DNA of 64,000 nucleotides from Proteiniclasticum ruminis (GCF_900115135.1 NZ_FOVK01000002.1:318512-382511), one strand, 5' to 3'. Counted from the stretch's first letter, positions 17,851-27,148 are shown. Notes: generated by a model not told the origin, from the sequence alone. Numbers and translations: made by a program.

Positions 17851-18597
17851 ATGTATCCCTTGGTATCAATCATAACCCCTGCTTATAAGGCAGAGAAATA
17901 TATAATGGACTGTATCCGTTCTGTACAAAATCAGACGTACGAGAATTGGGAAATGATCATTGTCAATGACAAATCACCAGATTCGACAGAAGAACTGATT
18001 AAAGAGGCAGCAGAGATGGATGGAAGAATAAGGCTGATTTCCCTTTCTCAGAATCAGGGTGTCGTCAATGCTCGAAATACAGCCATTCAAGCGGCGGAAG
18101 GTCAGTATATTGCGTTCTTGGACAGTGATGATGTATGGTTCCCGGAAAAGCTGAAGAAACAGATTGTATCCATGGAAGAGAACAAGTGGCCAATATCCTA
18201 CACCAGCTATGACTTGATGGATGATCAAGGAGAAGCGCTCCATAAAACTGTGAACGCACCTGCATCTACAACCTATAAGGAACTGCTGAAAGGATCCAAT
18301 ATCGGCTGTCTGACAGTTGTTGTCAACAAAGCGGTGGTTGGAGAATTCTTGATGCCTAAGATTCATCATGAAGACTATGCCACATGGCTGATGCTTTTGA
18401 AGAGAGGGTTTGTGGCTTATGGAATTCCTGAGTCCTTAGCCTGTTATAGAAAGGCCACTGGATCTTTAAGTGGGAATAAGAAAAAGGCAGCTCAGTGGCA
18501 GTGGAAAGTCCTAAGAGAACATGAAGGTCTGAGTTTACTTAAAAGTTCTTACTATTTTTTGCATTATACAATAAATGGAATTAAAAAATCGCTTTAA
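17851..18597 (+). CDS. family 2 glycosyltransferase
   Basis: A 248-residue GT-A-fold enzyme. It opens with the nucleotide-sugar binding strand LVSIITPAYKAEKYI and has the metal-binding FLDSDDVW around residue 91; HEDYATWLMLL supplies the acidic residues typical of the acceptor side. The ATG has AGAAGGAGG upstream. It is first in a cluster of polymer-assembly genes and probably adds one sugar of the repeat unit on the inner face of the membrane. The sugar cannot be named. A 112-base gap to the next gene holds no convincing terminator. Confidence 0.85.
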   Translation: MYPLVSIITPAYKAEKYIMDCIRSVQNQTYENWEMIIVNDKSPDSTEELIKEAAEMDGRIRLISLSQNQGVVNARNTAIQAAEGQYIAFLDSDDVWFPEKLKKQIVSMEENKWPISYTSYDLMDDQGEALHKTVNAPASTTYKELLKGSNIGCLTVVVNKAVVGEFLMPKIHHEDYATWLMLLKRGFVAYGIPESLACYRKATGSLSGNKKKAAQWQWKVLREHEGLSLLKSSYYFLHYTINGIKKSL

Positions 18598-18709
18598 AAG
18601 GTATCACTCTATTTCATGGATAGGCGGAGTTTTGTTTCACTTGGAATAAAACTGCGACTCTTTTATGCTTGGAGCATACAATACTGAATGAGACACGAGG
18701 TTTGATGTA

Positions 18710-19801
18710 ATGAAAGTTTTAATGGTGTGTGATCAATATCCTTTACCCCCAAGATTGGTGAATATGAGGAACTCTATTTTAGCAGCGGTTCCGGATGCTC
18801 AAGTGGATGTAGCAGCCTGGAATAGAAGTGGCATACAAGTCAAAGAGTCCTTTGTTTTTTCTTTGGATTCATCCATTGGATATGGAAATCAAATGAAAAA
18901 GCTATTGGAATTACCGAAAGTTTTAGGATATGTTAAGGAAATTCTCAAAAAAGAACAGTATGATGTAGTTCATAGTGTTGATTTTGAGATGATGTTCGTG
19001 GCCTCATTATGCAAAGCAAATCAAAAACTGATTTACGAAGTTTATGATATAAAATTCTTCGGGAACAAGCTTTTTAATTTGGGGCGGACTGTTTTAGAAA
19101 AATGGTCCATCAAGCGCAAGGTGGATGGTATTATTTTTGCGTCGCCGTATTTTGGTGAGTATTATGAAAGCATCATAAGAGATTTACCATCAGCCAGGGT
19201 GATCAACAATAAACCCCAGCAGCATGCTGAGTTTGGAAAAGATTCCGGTTTCATGGATCCATATAAAGAGGAGATTGGAAACAGGACGGTGGTATCATTT
19301 ATTGGTCTAATCCGATATCCAGAAATTCTCAAAAATTTGATGGCAGTTATGGCAGAAAGAAAGGATGAAATGGTTCTTCTTCTTGCAGGAGATGGTCCGG
19401 ATAAAGCGGCTCTTGTGGAGTATTCCAATGAAATCCATATGAGCAATATCATCTACACAGGAAGATTCCAATCCAGGGATCTTCAGTCCATTTACAGCGT
19501 TACCGATATCGTTTGGGCGGCATATCCAAATGATGACCAGAATGTGTATTATGCTGTAAGCAATAAGTTCTTTGAGTCACAGGTGTTTATGAAAAAAATC
19601 ATAGTTTCTGAACGCACATTGCTTGGACAGGATGTGTTTCGTAAAGGAATAGGGGTATGTGTCGATCCCTATTCTGTGGAGTCTATTGGGGCAGGGCTTG
19701 GCAAAGTGAATGAACTGCAATACCCGCATAGGCGTAACGAGGACTGTTTTTGGCAAGATGAAGAACACAGAATTCGTGAACTGTACGAAAGTTTACTGTA
19801 A
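18710..19801 (+). CDS. GT-B-fold glycosyltransferase (family 4-like)
   Basis: A 363-residue protein with an N-terminal Rossmann segment MKVLMVCDQYPLPPRLVN and a C-terminal nucleotide-sugar domain containing VSFIGLIRYPEILKN, LLLAGDGPDKAAL and NIIYTGRFQSRDL. This is the arrangement of group 1/family 4 transferases. The usual EPxGxxxxE motif is replaced by VSNKFFESQVF, so it is a divergent member. The ATG at 18710 has CGAGG upstream, and a start-stop ATGTAA sits immediately before it. It is likely to add a sugar to the lipid-linked repeat unit. Confidence 0.8.
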   Translation: MKVLMVCDQYPLPPRLVNMRNSILAAVPDAQVDVAAWNRSGIQVKESFVFSLDSSIGYGNQMKKLLELPKVLGYVKEILKKEQYDVVHSVDFEMMFVASLCKANQKLIYEVYDIKFFGNKLFNLGRTVLEKWSIKRKVDGIIFASPYFGEYYESIIRDLPSARVINNKPQQHAEFGKDSGFMDPYKEEIGNRTVVSFIGLIRYPEILKNLMAVMAERKDEMVLLLAGDGPDKAALVEYSNEIHMSNIIYTGRFQSRDLQSIYSVTDIVWAAYPNDDQNVYYAVSNKFFESQVFMKKIIVSERTLLGQDVFRKGIGVCVDPYSVESIGAGLGKVNELQYPHRRNEDCFWQDEEHRIRELYESLL

Positions 19802-19819
19802 AATAAGAAATGACAGAGG

Positions 19820-21157
19820 GTGAGTCCAATAGATACTACTTCAAACAATAGATTTTCATCGCTTTTTACAGCGATGATCATAATCCTTCCCGTGCTGAAC
19901 GCATTTGAATTTCCAATCAATAGAATCGGTTTTGGCGAATTCCTTCTGATTATTGTGATGATTATCGGGATTCCAAAGGTTTGGAACCATTTTATAGATC
20001 GAAAAAGAGGCATAGCATTCAATAAAGACCATGTCTTCAAAGCTTGGGCTCTACATCACATGCACATTATTTTTTTAGTGTATAGCATCCTCATCAGTGT
20101 TGCTGCCTATTACTTTACGCCCAGCTACTCCCTTGTGGAAGTTCTTGGGCGTTTGGCAAGGCAGCTTCTTTATGGTTTTATTCTGATCGTGTACACGCCG
20201 CTCTTTTTTAGACCAAGAAAAGCAGTGAGGTATTACGGGATTGTTATAGCGTTAGCTTTGGTTTATCTGATTTTGCAGCTTATTTTCCATAAATTCGGGT
20301 ATTCGTTTTATCCCAACTTTATCCCGTCTAAACTGTTATACACCATTCAGGATTCAATGGATTTCAGGTATCATCTGAACATCAATTCACTCATTCAGTA
20401 TAGACCAACCTCCTTCTTTTTGGAGCCTGCTTATTATGGAGAGTATGTGGTTCCTTTCATTGCCATTGTTCTTTTTAATGAAGACAAGGGGATTAAGGAA
20501 TGGATTTTCATAGCTCTTGTAATATTTTCCGTTTTACTCACAAAATCAGCAAACGGATTTGTATTCTTAGGAGTGGTTCTCCTGGCGTACAGTGTGCACA
20601 TTCTCCTTACCCTAAAAATGAAGTATAAGTGGTACTATACCGCGATTTTATTCCTTATTGGGGCCAATATCCTTGCTGTGCTTTACTTTATGGATAACCC
20701 TTATCTTGTGGGCATATTAAACAGATTTGGGGAGATTGGGGTAGGAAAAGGAAATACTTCAGGCAATATCCGAATACTTCGAGGATTTTTAGTCTTTGCA
20801 GCTTTAGGTGGAGCATTTAAAATGTTTGGGTTTGGATTTGGCAATTATGAAGCCTTCCGGAATGATTACCGCTTGATTACCGATATGGACCATTATGTAG
20901 ACAATTCGGATTACATGAGTGGTTTCACACAAATTCTTACCTCAGCGGGACTCATCGGTTCGGTTCTTTTTCTTTGGATGATCCTTCGCTATAGTGTACG
21001 AGGAGGATTAAAAACCATGAGTCTGGGGATCCTCCTGATGGTGATGATGATTTCATCCAGTTTTTATGCAACACCGGTATATCTGCTGATCATTTCATTT
21101 ATGATCAGTATTGGAGAAGAATCTGTGACCACCAAAGCTGAAAGGAGTTTCTTATGA
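19820..21157 (+). CDS. Wzy-like polysaccharide polymerase / O-antigen ligase family membrane protein
   Basis: About 445 residues with some ten to twelve hydrophobic helices. The central region is a hydrophilic loop with the pattern RPTSFFLEPAYYGEYVVPF, typical of O-antigen polymerase/ligase (Wzy_C-like) proteins, followed by KSANGFVFLGVV. It should join lipid-linked repeat units on the outer face of the membrane. The GTG start at 19820 directly abuts AGAGG, which is too close. The next in-frame ATG (19874) would remove part of the first helix, so the true start is uncertain. It ends in ATGA, overlapping the next gene by four bases. Confidence 0.75.
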   Translation: MSPIDTTSNNRFSSLFTAMIIILPVLNAFEFPINRIGFGEFLLIIVMIIGIPKVWNHFIDRKRGIAFNKDHVFKAWALHHMHIIFLVYSILISVAAYYFTPSYSLVEVLGRLARQLLYGFILIVYTPLFFRPRKAVRYYGIVIALALVYLILQLIFHKFGYSFYPNFIPSKLLYTIQDSMDFRYHLNINSLIQYRPTSFFLEPAYYGEYVVPFIAIVLFNEDKGIKEWIFIALVIFSVLLTKSANGFVFLGVVLLAYSVHILLTLKMKYKWYYTAILFLIGANILAVLYFMDNPYLVGILNRFGEIGVGKGNTSGNIRILRGFLVFAALGGAFKMFGFGFGNYEAFRNDYRLITDMDHYVDNSDYMSGFTQILTSAGLIGSVLFLWMILRYSVRGGLKTMSLGILLMVMMISSSFYATPVYLLIISFMISIGEESVTTKAERSFL

Positions 21158-22020
21158 ATGTGACATGTCTGATATTAAATTATAACGATCCCGTGACAAC
21201 AGAGTCTCTTGTTCACTCGATACATGATTTTCAGTCCCTTCAGCATATACTTATTGTGGACAACTGCTCCACGGATGGATCCTATGAGAGGCTGAAGACT
21301 CTTGAAGATGATAAAGTCACTGTCATTCAGGCAGACTATAATGGTGGGTACGGTTATGGAAACAATTACGGTATCCGCTATGCTTCAGAACATTTTAAAT
21401 CTGACTTTGTTCTCATCTGTAATCCTGACGTTGAGTTTGAGGAGTCTCTCGTGAAAAATCTGACTGAAGCCTTTTCCCATAATCCTGATGCTTCAGTAAT
21501 CTCTACCATCGCGATGAAACCAGACGGAACCAGGCAGCACGATACTGGATGGAAACTTCCCACGGTTCTCAGCTACACACTTTCTGCCAGCATTATTGCC
21601 ACAAAGGTGTTAAAACTTGACCAGTATCCATCAGATTATTTTATGGGGGAAGGGTTAAGAGAGGTGGACTGCGTTCCGGGCTCGCTACTTATGGTCCGGA
21701 CTAAGGATATGCTTCAATATGGCATGTATGATGAGAAGATGTTCCTTTATTGTGAAGAGACAACTCTTGGGTACAAGCTGCATAAACATAGGAGAAAAAC
21801 TTATGTTTTATTGGGAGACCAGTTTGTGCACCATCACTCTGTGAGCATCAACAAGAGTATCAGCAGTGTGATGAAACAAAGAAAACTGATGAATGATAAT
21901 AAATATTACTTTATCAGGACCTATTTGACAGACAAGAAGTGGAAACTTTTTCTATCACAAGTTTTTTTCAAGCTTGCGTCATGGGAGAATAGGATTATAT
22001 TTAAGATTAAGGGAGTTTAA
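21154..22020 (+). CDS. family 2 glycosyltransferase (rhamnosyltransferase-like)
   Basis: A 288-residue GT-A enzyme. Motifs are CLILNYNDPVTTESLV, ILIVDNCSTDGSYE, the DxD-like ICNPDVEFEE and a late LYCEETTLGYKLHKHRRK. This layout matches the WbbL/rhamnosyltransferase-like branch of family 2, which fits the rmlABCD genes downstream; the sugar assignment is an inference. Its start overlaps the polymerase stop (ATGA), so translation is probably coupled. Confidence 0.8.
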   Translation: MNVTCLILNYNDPVTTESLVHSIHDFQSLQHILIVDNCSTDGSYERLKTLEDDKVTVIQADYNGGYGYGNNYGIRYASEHFKSDFVLICNPDVEFEESLVKNLTEAFSHNPDASVISTIAMKPDGTRQHDTGWKLPTVLSYTLSASIIATKVLKLDQYPSDYFMGEGLREVDCVPGSLLMVRTKDMLQYGMYDEKMFLYCEETTLGYKLHKHRRKTYVLLGDQFVHHHSVSINKSISSVMKQRKLMNDNKYYFIRTYLTDKKWKLFLSQVFFKLASWENRIIFKIKGV

Positions 22021-22026
22021 TACAAC

Positions 22027-22842
22027 ATGAGAGAAAATGACAAGCTGAAGAAAATTCAGGAGACAGAGCTTGAAATCCTTACAGAGTTTGACAGAATCTG
22101 TAGGAAGCATGGACTTACTTATTTCCTGGATAGTGGCACTGCGCTTGGTGCAGTCAGACATGGGGGTTTTATTCCATGGGATGATGATATCGATGTGGGC
22201 ATGCCTAGAGAAGATTATGAGAAGTTCATGAGCATTGCTCCTACAGAGATGGATCCAGCGTTTTTCTTGCAGAACAAGGTGACAGATCCGAAGTCACCGT
22301 ATTACTTTGCTAAAATCAGGAAGAACAATACCCTTTTTATGGAGTGGAACAAACGGAATATGGATATCCATCATGGTATTTATATTGACATCTTTCCCTA
22401 TGATAATTTACCTGATGATCAAACGGAGAGAGAGGCTTTCTTGAGTAAATGCAAGAAGCTGTATCAGCTGTATGTGTATCGCACCATTCCAGACCGGGAT
22501 GCACCACCCCAAAAAGGACTGAAGTGGATGGTCATGGCATCGGTCAGAAGAATGCTGCATTACCTGGTAATGCCTATTCCACTATCCTATCTTGAAAAAA
22601 AATCAAATGAACTATATCAATCCCACAACCAGCAAGAAACCAGATATACATCCTGCTGTATCTATGGATTCACCTTTATGAAAGACCATCTGTATCCTGT
22701 GAAGGAGATACAGTTTGAAGATAAGGTGTTTTTTGGTCCTGCAGATACGGATGCCTATCTCACATCTTTATATGGTGATTATATGACGCTGCCAAAAGAG
22801 GAAGATCGAATGAATCATTTCCCTTATAAAGTGGAAGTCTAA
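22027..22842 (+). CDS. licD: LicD-family phosphocholine transferase
   Basis: A 271-residue protein with the hallmark LicD block near residues 35-60: YFLDSGTALGAVRHGG, then FIPWDDDIDVGM. The Ser/Gly/Thr and Asp-rich residues form the catalytic nucleotidyltransferase-like site. LicD proteins transfer phosphocholine from CDP-choline to a sugar of a surface polymer such as teichoic acid or LPS. Placed among glycosyltransferases, 5 kb from genes that make CDP-choline, it is the strongest evidence that this organism decorates the polymer with phosphocholine. Some LicD relatives transfer other phospho-groups, so the donor is inferred from context. Confidence 0.85.
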   Translation: MRENDKLKKIQETELEILTEFDRICRKHGLTYFLDSGTALGAVRHGGFIPWDDDIDVGMPREDYEKFMSIAPTEMDPAFFLQNKVTDPKSPYYFAKIRKNNTLFMEWNKRNMDIHHGIYIDIFPYDNLPDDQTEREAFLSKCKKLYQLYVYRTIPDRDAPPQKGLKWMVMASVRRMLHYLVMPIPLSYLEKKSNELYQSHNQQETRYTSCCIYGFTFMKDHLYPVKEIQFEDKVFFGPADTDAYLTSLYGDYMTLPKEEDRMNHFPYKVEV

Positions 22843-22872
22843 GCGGGCATTGAATGATGAGGAGTAATAAAT

Positions 22873-23823
22873 ATGTTATCTATTGTCATAGTCAACTGGA
22901 ATGGTGAGAAATATCTGGAACCTTGTCTGGATTCTATAAAGGCACAAAAAAACATCGGTTACAAGATTTATATAGTAGACAATGGGTCCAAGGATCGTTC
23001 TCTGGAAATAATCAGTAGATATCAAAAGTCAATGGACATTGTACTACTGCCTCTTAAGAAGAATGAAGGGTTTGCAGAAGCGAATAATATTGGAATTGAA
23101 GGGTCTTTAGGAGATGAACACGAGTATGTGCTGACACTCAATAATGATCTCGAGCTGAAGGAAAACTGCTTTCTAGAGCTGGAACGGTATATTACTTCAC
23201 ATGCTCATATAGACAGCTTTCAAATTCTTCTGATGAATTATTTCGAACGCAATCTCATTGATGCCATGGGGATATATTTTAAAGAAGATTATCAGGTGGT
23301 CCAACTGGCTTATAAAGAGAATTACGAGAACTTGAAAGACTTTGAACATCAGGTCATGGGAGTTTCTGCAGGAGCAGCTGTGTATAGTAAAAAGGCGTTG
23401 ATCTCAGTGAGGGATAGAGAAGGATTCTTTGACCGTTCTTTTTTTGCCTATTATGAAGATGCAGATCTTGCCATAAGGCTTTTGAAGAAGGGCTATAAAA
23501 CTGCACTGGTAAAGGATGCGGTAGCGTACCACGTACACTCCGGAACAGGCATTCAGGATTCGCCATTCAAGACCTATTATCTTGCACGGAATATGCTGCT
23601 GCTGCAGTATAAAAATAGGGACGTGTCAGGCTATGGAAAAAAGAAATTCCGTTTCATTCTTTATCATGTGAAACTGTCATTGAAGTATGTGGCAAGAGGA
23701 AAATTTTCACACGCGGCATCACTTTGGAAAGCACTGCTGGATTTTTATAAAATGAAGTCCAGATATGCCGACTTGAAGAGTGTCCAAGGGGATAATCTGC
23801 TGGATGAAAGAAGAGGTGTCTAG
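22873..23823 (+). CDS. family 2 glycosyltransferase
   Basis: A 316-residue GT-A enzyme with SIVIVNWNGEKYLEP, IYIVDNGSKDRS, the DxD-like TLNNDLELKE and the acceptor-side YYEDADLAIRLLKKGY. The start ATG at 22873 has GATGAGGAG upstream. The C-terminal 60 residues are basic and helical, which may place it at the membrane. It lies between LicD and a divergent transferase and ends just before the next start. Confidence 0.82.
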   Translation: MLSIVIVNWNGEKYLEPCLDSIKAQKNIGYKIYIVDNGSKDRSLEIISRYQKSMDIVLLPLKKNEGFAEANNIGIEGSLGDEHEYVLTLNNDLELKENCFLELERYITSHAHIDSFQILLMNYFERNLIDAMGIYFKEDYQVVQLAYKENYENLKDFEHQVMGVSAGAAVYSKKALISVRDREGFFDRSFFAYYEDADLAIRLLKKGYKTALVKDAVAYHVHSGTGIQDSPFKTYYLARNMLLLQYKNRDVSGYGKKKFRFILYHVKLSLKYVARGKFSHAASLWKALLDFYKMKSRYADLKSVQGDNLLDERRGV

Positions 23824-23824
23824 A

Positions 23825-24547
23825 GTGGTATCTGTTATTTGTGTATATAACAAAAAGAATGTGTTGGAAGAGCAGCTTCTTCGTGGTATCAGCCTTCAGA
23901 ATGCTGACTATGAATTGGTTCTGGTGGACAATTCCCGCAATGAGTTCTCCTCAGCAGCAAAAGCTCTTAACTATGGGGCGCAGAAATCAAAAGGAGATAT
24001 ATTTGTCTTTTGCCATCAGGATATTCTCTTTGAGGAATCAGACTCATTGCAGAGAATAGAAAAGACCATTAAGCGGTTTGATGGAAATGTGGTGGTAGGG
24101 GCAGCAGGAAGAGATGAAGAGGATGTTGTTGTAACCAATATCACCCATGGAGATCAACGGGAGTATGCAGGTTCAAAGAGAGTGGAGGACTATGCGAGTG
24201 TTCAGGTGCTTGATGAAGTGCTTCTGGCTTGCTCCAGAGAAGTCTTTGAACAGATTCGTTTTGATGAAGTGAGCTGTGATGACTGGCATTTTTACGGAAT
24301 TGAATTTTGCTTAAGTGCCAGCACCAAAGGAATACCATCTGTGGTGATTCCATTTAAAATGCATCATTTTTCCCAGGGGAAGCTTTCTGTCGGATACTTT
24401 CAGTCACTTCTAAAAGTGGCAAAGAAGCACAGAAAAGATCATAAGATCATTCGGTGCACCATGTCCACATTCAATACCAATCTTATGGGGACCTATTACT
24501 ACGTTTTGAAACATATGATGAGTCTGAAGCTGAAGGGGCAAATCTGA
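23825..24547 (+). CDS. divergent family 2 glycosyltransferase-like protein
   Basis: About 240 residues from a GTG at 23825, chosen because AGAAGAGG lies eight bases upstream; longer in-frame starts at 23780 or 23804 would run into the previous gene without a better site. The N terminus VVSVICVYNKKNVLEEQ and CHQDILFEE (a QD variant of the DxD motif) identify the fold. The second half is less like typical family 2 enzymes. It may transfer a sugar or be a partner subunit. One base separates it from the preceding stop. Confidence 0.7.
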   Translation: MVSVICVYNKKNVLEEQLLRGISLQNADYELVLVDNSRNEFSSAAKALNYGAQKSKGDIFVFCHQDILFEESDSLQRIEKTIKRFDGNVVVGAAGRDEEDVVVTNITHGDQREYAGSKRVEDYASVQVLDEVLLACSREVFEQIRFDEVSCDDWHFYGIEFCLSASTKGIPSVVIPFKMHHFSQGKLSVGYFQSLLKVAKKHRKDHKIIRCTMSTFNTNLMGTYYYVLKHMMSLKLKGQI

Positions 24548-24578
24548 TCTTGCTGAAGACATATGAAGGAGGACGGCT

Positions 24579-24596
24579 TTGTCCGAAATACTATGA
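24579..24596 (+). CDS. possible 5-codon leader ORF overlapping the flippase start
   Basis: A TTG at 24579 lies six bases after AAGGAGG (24566-24572) and reads five codons to TGA 24594-24596, which overlaps the ATG at 24593 as ATGA. The strong ribosome binding site is 20 bases from that ATG, too far to serve it directly. This may be chance. Confidence 0.2.
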   Translation: MSEIL

Positions 24597-26125
24597 AGAA
24601 AAATATTGCTTTAATAATGCTGATTACCATTTTATCCAAGTTCATCGGGTTTTTTAGAGAAATTGCGCTGACCTATTTTTATGGGGCTTCTGCCACCAGT
24701 GATGTGTATCTTGTGGCTCAATCCATCCCTGTTACTTTTTTCGGGATGATTGGCGCTGGCATTGCGGTTTCTTTTATTCCGATTTATAACAATGCTTTGA
24801 AAGCGGGTGGAAAGAAAGAAGCCAATGCGTTCACATCCAGAATCACCAATCTTGTGTTTTTGATTTCCACACTGATTGTTGCTGTTGTGCTTCTCTTTAC
24901 GAAACCTGTGGTGATGCTTTTCGCTTCGGGATTTTCCAGTGAAGTCATGGATATGGCAGTGTCATTTACAAGAATTACAATTTTTGCGGTTTATTTTACT
25001 GGTGCACTGGCCGTGTTCAATGCCTATCTTCAAATCCACAACAGCTTCTTGGTGACAGCGTTCCTTGGGATTCCAATGAACTTTGTAGCCATCATTTCTT
25101 TCTTCATCGCCAGCAAGAGCAATGATCATGTGCTGGCCTACGGAGTCATTGCATCCTATATCATCCAGATGTTTATTCTGATTCCAGAAGTACTGAAACA
25201 TAAATTCAACTATACGCCGCTCTTTTCTCCAAAGAATGAGTATGTGAAAGCACTGCTGATTCTTGCCATCCCAGTGATATTATCAACCTCTGTCAATCAG
25301 ATCAATGTTCTTGTGGATAAGAATATCGCGTCCAATATTACGACAGGTGGAATTTCAGCACTGAATTATGCGAACCGCTTGTTTGGATTTATTCAGGGGC
25401 TATTTGTGGCCCCGATCATAACTGTAATTTATCCTAATATTTCACGTATGGTTGTTGACAATAAAGAAGATGGTGTCAAAAAGACGCTTCATGAAACCAT
25501 CGTAACCGTAAGTCTTCTGGTGATTCCAGCCACAATCGGTGCAATGATCTTTGCAGAACCCATTGTAAATTTTCTGTTCCTCAGAGGGCAGTTTGATGCA
25601 GTTGCTGCGGCCATGACTTCGGATGCACTGTTTTATTATGCGCTTGGATTACTGCCTTTTTCCTTATGGAGCATCATCAACATTGTATTCTATTCCTACA
25701 ATGACACAAAAACACCGATGATCCTTGGGTTTGTGTCTGTTGTCCTGAATGTTGCACTCAATCTTCTGTTGTCCTATTTCATTGGGATTGGAGGATTGGC
25801 CCTTGCATCGAGCATCTCTTCTATCGTTACGACGATCGTACTCCTTAGAAGTCTGCGTAAAAAAATGCCTACATTAAAGTTCAGGAATACAGCGACAACC
25901 ATGGTGAAAATACTGGCGATGTCTCTTCTTATGGGATTGGTGGCCTTTGGCACATACGGAGTTCTTCACGGCACTGTAAGTGATAACCTTGCCTTGGTAC
26001 TTTCTGTGGGTGTTGGAGTCATTGTGTATGGATTATCAATTCTTCTTCTTAAAATCCCTGAAGTGGAAAGTATTTTGTCTTTGGGCAAAGAAAAATTGAA
26101 GAATCTGAGAAACAGAGGACGCTGA
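24593..26125 (+). CDS. MurJ/MviN-type lipid-linked polymer flippase
   Basis: About 510 residues with around 14 hydrophobic helices. The N terminus carries the MurJ signature SKFIGFFREIALTYFYGAS followed by DVYLVAQSIP. MurJ proteins flip lipid II, and relatives in polysaccharide clusters flip undecaprenyl-linked repeat units in place of Wzx. Its place between glycosyltransferases and a polymerase suggests the second job. The start at 24593 (MKKNIALIML) is chosen over the ATG at 24563, which has no ribosome binding site upstream. It is followed one base later by the LCP-like gene. Confidence 0.82.
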   Translation: MKKNIALIMLITILSKFIGFFREIALTYFYGASATSDVYLVAQSIPVTFFGMIGAGIAVSFIPIYNNALKAGGKKEANAFTSRITNLVFLISTLIVAVVLLFTKPVVMLFASGFSSEVMDMAVSFTRITIFAVYFTGALAVFNAYLQIHNSFLVTAFLGIPMNFVAIISFFIASKSNDHVLAYGVIASYIIQMFILIPEVLKHKFNYTPLFSPKNEYVKALLILAIPVILSTSVNQINVLVDKNIASNITTGGISALNYANRLFGFIQGLFVAPIITVIYPNISRMVVDNKEDGVKKTLHETIVTVSLLVIPATIGAMIFAEPIVNFLFLRGQFDAVAAAMTSDALFYYALGLLPFSLWSIINIVFYSYNDTKTPMILGFVSVVLNVALNLLLSYFIGIGGLALASSISSIVTTIVLLRSLRKKMPTLKFRNTATTMVKILAMSLLMGLVAFGTYGVLHGTVSDNLALVLSVGVGVIVYGLSILLLKIPEVESILSLGKEKLKNLRNRGR

Positions 26126-26126
26126 T

Positions 26127-27038
26127 ATGAATAGGGTAATGAAAAAAATATCCGCAATCAGCACCAAAACTAAACTGACATTTGTCATCATTATGCTAAG
26201 CCTTACTTTTATTTCTTTGATTGCCGTGAAGTATTTTTCTGCAGTGGGCACATCTGAAGAAGAGGTTCCAAAACCTCCTCTTCCTGACAGTGGCGGCAAT
26301 CTGGACCTGGATCCGCAGTTTATCAAAGTGCCACAGATCAGAGAGGATGTCAGAAATGTCCTCTTTGTGATTGATTCTTCTGATAAAAAAGGGATTGAGC
26401 CTGCAGGCTACTATATACTGTCTTTAGATCTTTCTAAGGATCTGATCCGAGTCGTATCAGTGGAGAAGGACTTGCTTATCCATACAAAAAACGACAAGGA
26501 CCTGATGCTAAGTGAAGTGACCAGCACCTTTGGTATAGTGAGCACTTTGAATGAGCTGAATCGAGTGCTGGAACTGGATATGAGAAATTATCTGGTGCTG
26601 GACTATCAGAACCTGTTAGGGGTTCTGAACTCATTAGGTTTGGTCAACATGAAAACCGGTCCTATGGACGAGTTCCCTCGATATGAGAAGAATGAGTATC
26701 ATCAAATGGTTTTCGGTCCTGTTGTGGAGCGGTATCAGGCTTTCCACATGGAGTCTAAATATATTGATGATTTGTTCAAAGACAATGAATCACTGAATAT
26801 GGTATTATCGGACATTCTTTTTGAGTTTTCGTATTCGATGCCGCCGATTGTGATGAGGTCTTTTCTGGATGAGTCCTATAAAGCGGTGGATACCAGTATG
26901 CAGAAGTCTATATTCACGCAATTTGTGGTTCAGCTGCAAAACAGCAACCTTGGCATCATGAGAAAGATTGGCAATGAAAGTGACTCCAGTGTTTTTAAAA
27001 GGAACACTCAAAATCTGCACAGAGCACTATACCGATAG
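26127..27038 (+). CDS. divergent LytR-CpsA-Psr (LCP) family protein
   Basis: A 303-residue protein with a short cytosolic N terminus and one membrane anchor at about residues 17-40. The outer domain resembles LCP phosphotransferases, which attach teichoic acids or capsules to peptidoglycan. The strand NVLFVIDSSD (77-86) corresponds to the family's NILLLGTDSR, VVSVEKDLLI (109-118) to VSIPRDT, and YLVLDYQNLLGVLNSLG (155-171) to the late conserved strand. The Arg residues that bind the pyrophosphate are missing in the first two. It may be a non-catalytic or altered-substrate LCP. As last gene of the polymer operon it fits a role in polymer attachment. Confidence 0.65.
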   Translation: MNRVMKKISAISTKTKLTFVIIMLSLTFISLIAVKYFSAVGTSEEEVPKPPLPDSGGNLDLDPQFIKVPQIREDVRNVLFVIDSSDKKGIEPAGYYILSLDLSKDLIRVVSVEKDLLIHTKNDKDLMLSEVTSTFGIVSTLNELNRVLELDMRNYLVLDYQNLLGVLNSLGLVNMKTGPMDEFPRYEKNEYHQMVFGPVVERYQAFHMESKYIDDLFKDNESLNMVLSDILFEFSYSMPPIVMRSFLDESYKAVDTSMQKSIFTQFVVQLQNSNLGIMRKIGNESDSSVFKRNTQNLHRALYR

Positions 27039-27043
27039 AATCG

Positions 27044-27068
27044 ATAATCAGCATATTGCTGATTATTT
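27044..27068 (+). terminator. hairpin after the polymer operon
   Basis: A perfect 10-bp stem (27044-27053 with 27057-27066) with a three-base loop; only a short T run follows. It may be a weak terminator. Confidence 0.45.
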
Positions 27069-27098
27069 AACAAAGGTGGTTTTTAAGTCTAATTTCTG

Positions 27099-27104
27099 TA
27101 TAAT
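27099..27104 (+). promoter_or_regulatory. possible -10 element of the rml operon
   Basis: TATAAT, 45 bases before rmlA; the -35 candidate (TGGTTT) is weak. Confidence 0.4.
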
Positions 27105-27148
27105 AAAAGACGTTAAGAGATATTGATTAATTAAAATGGAGGACGACA

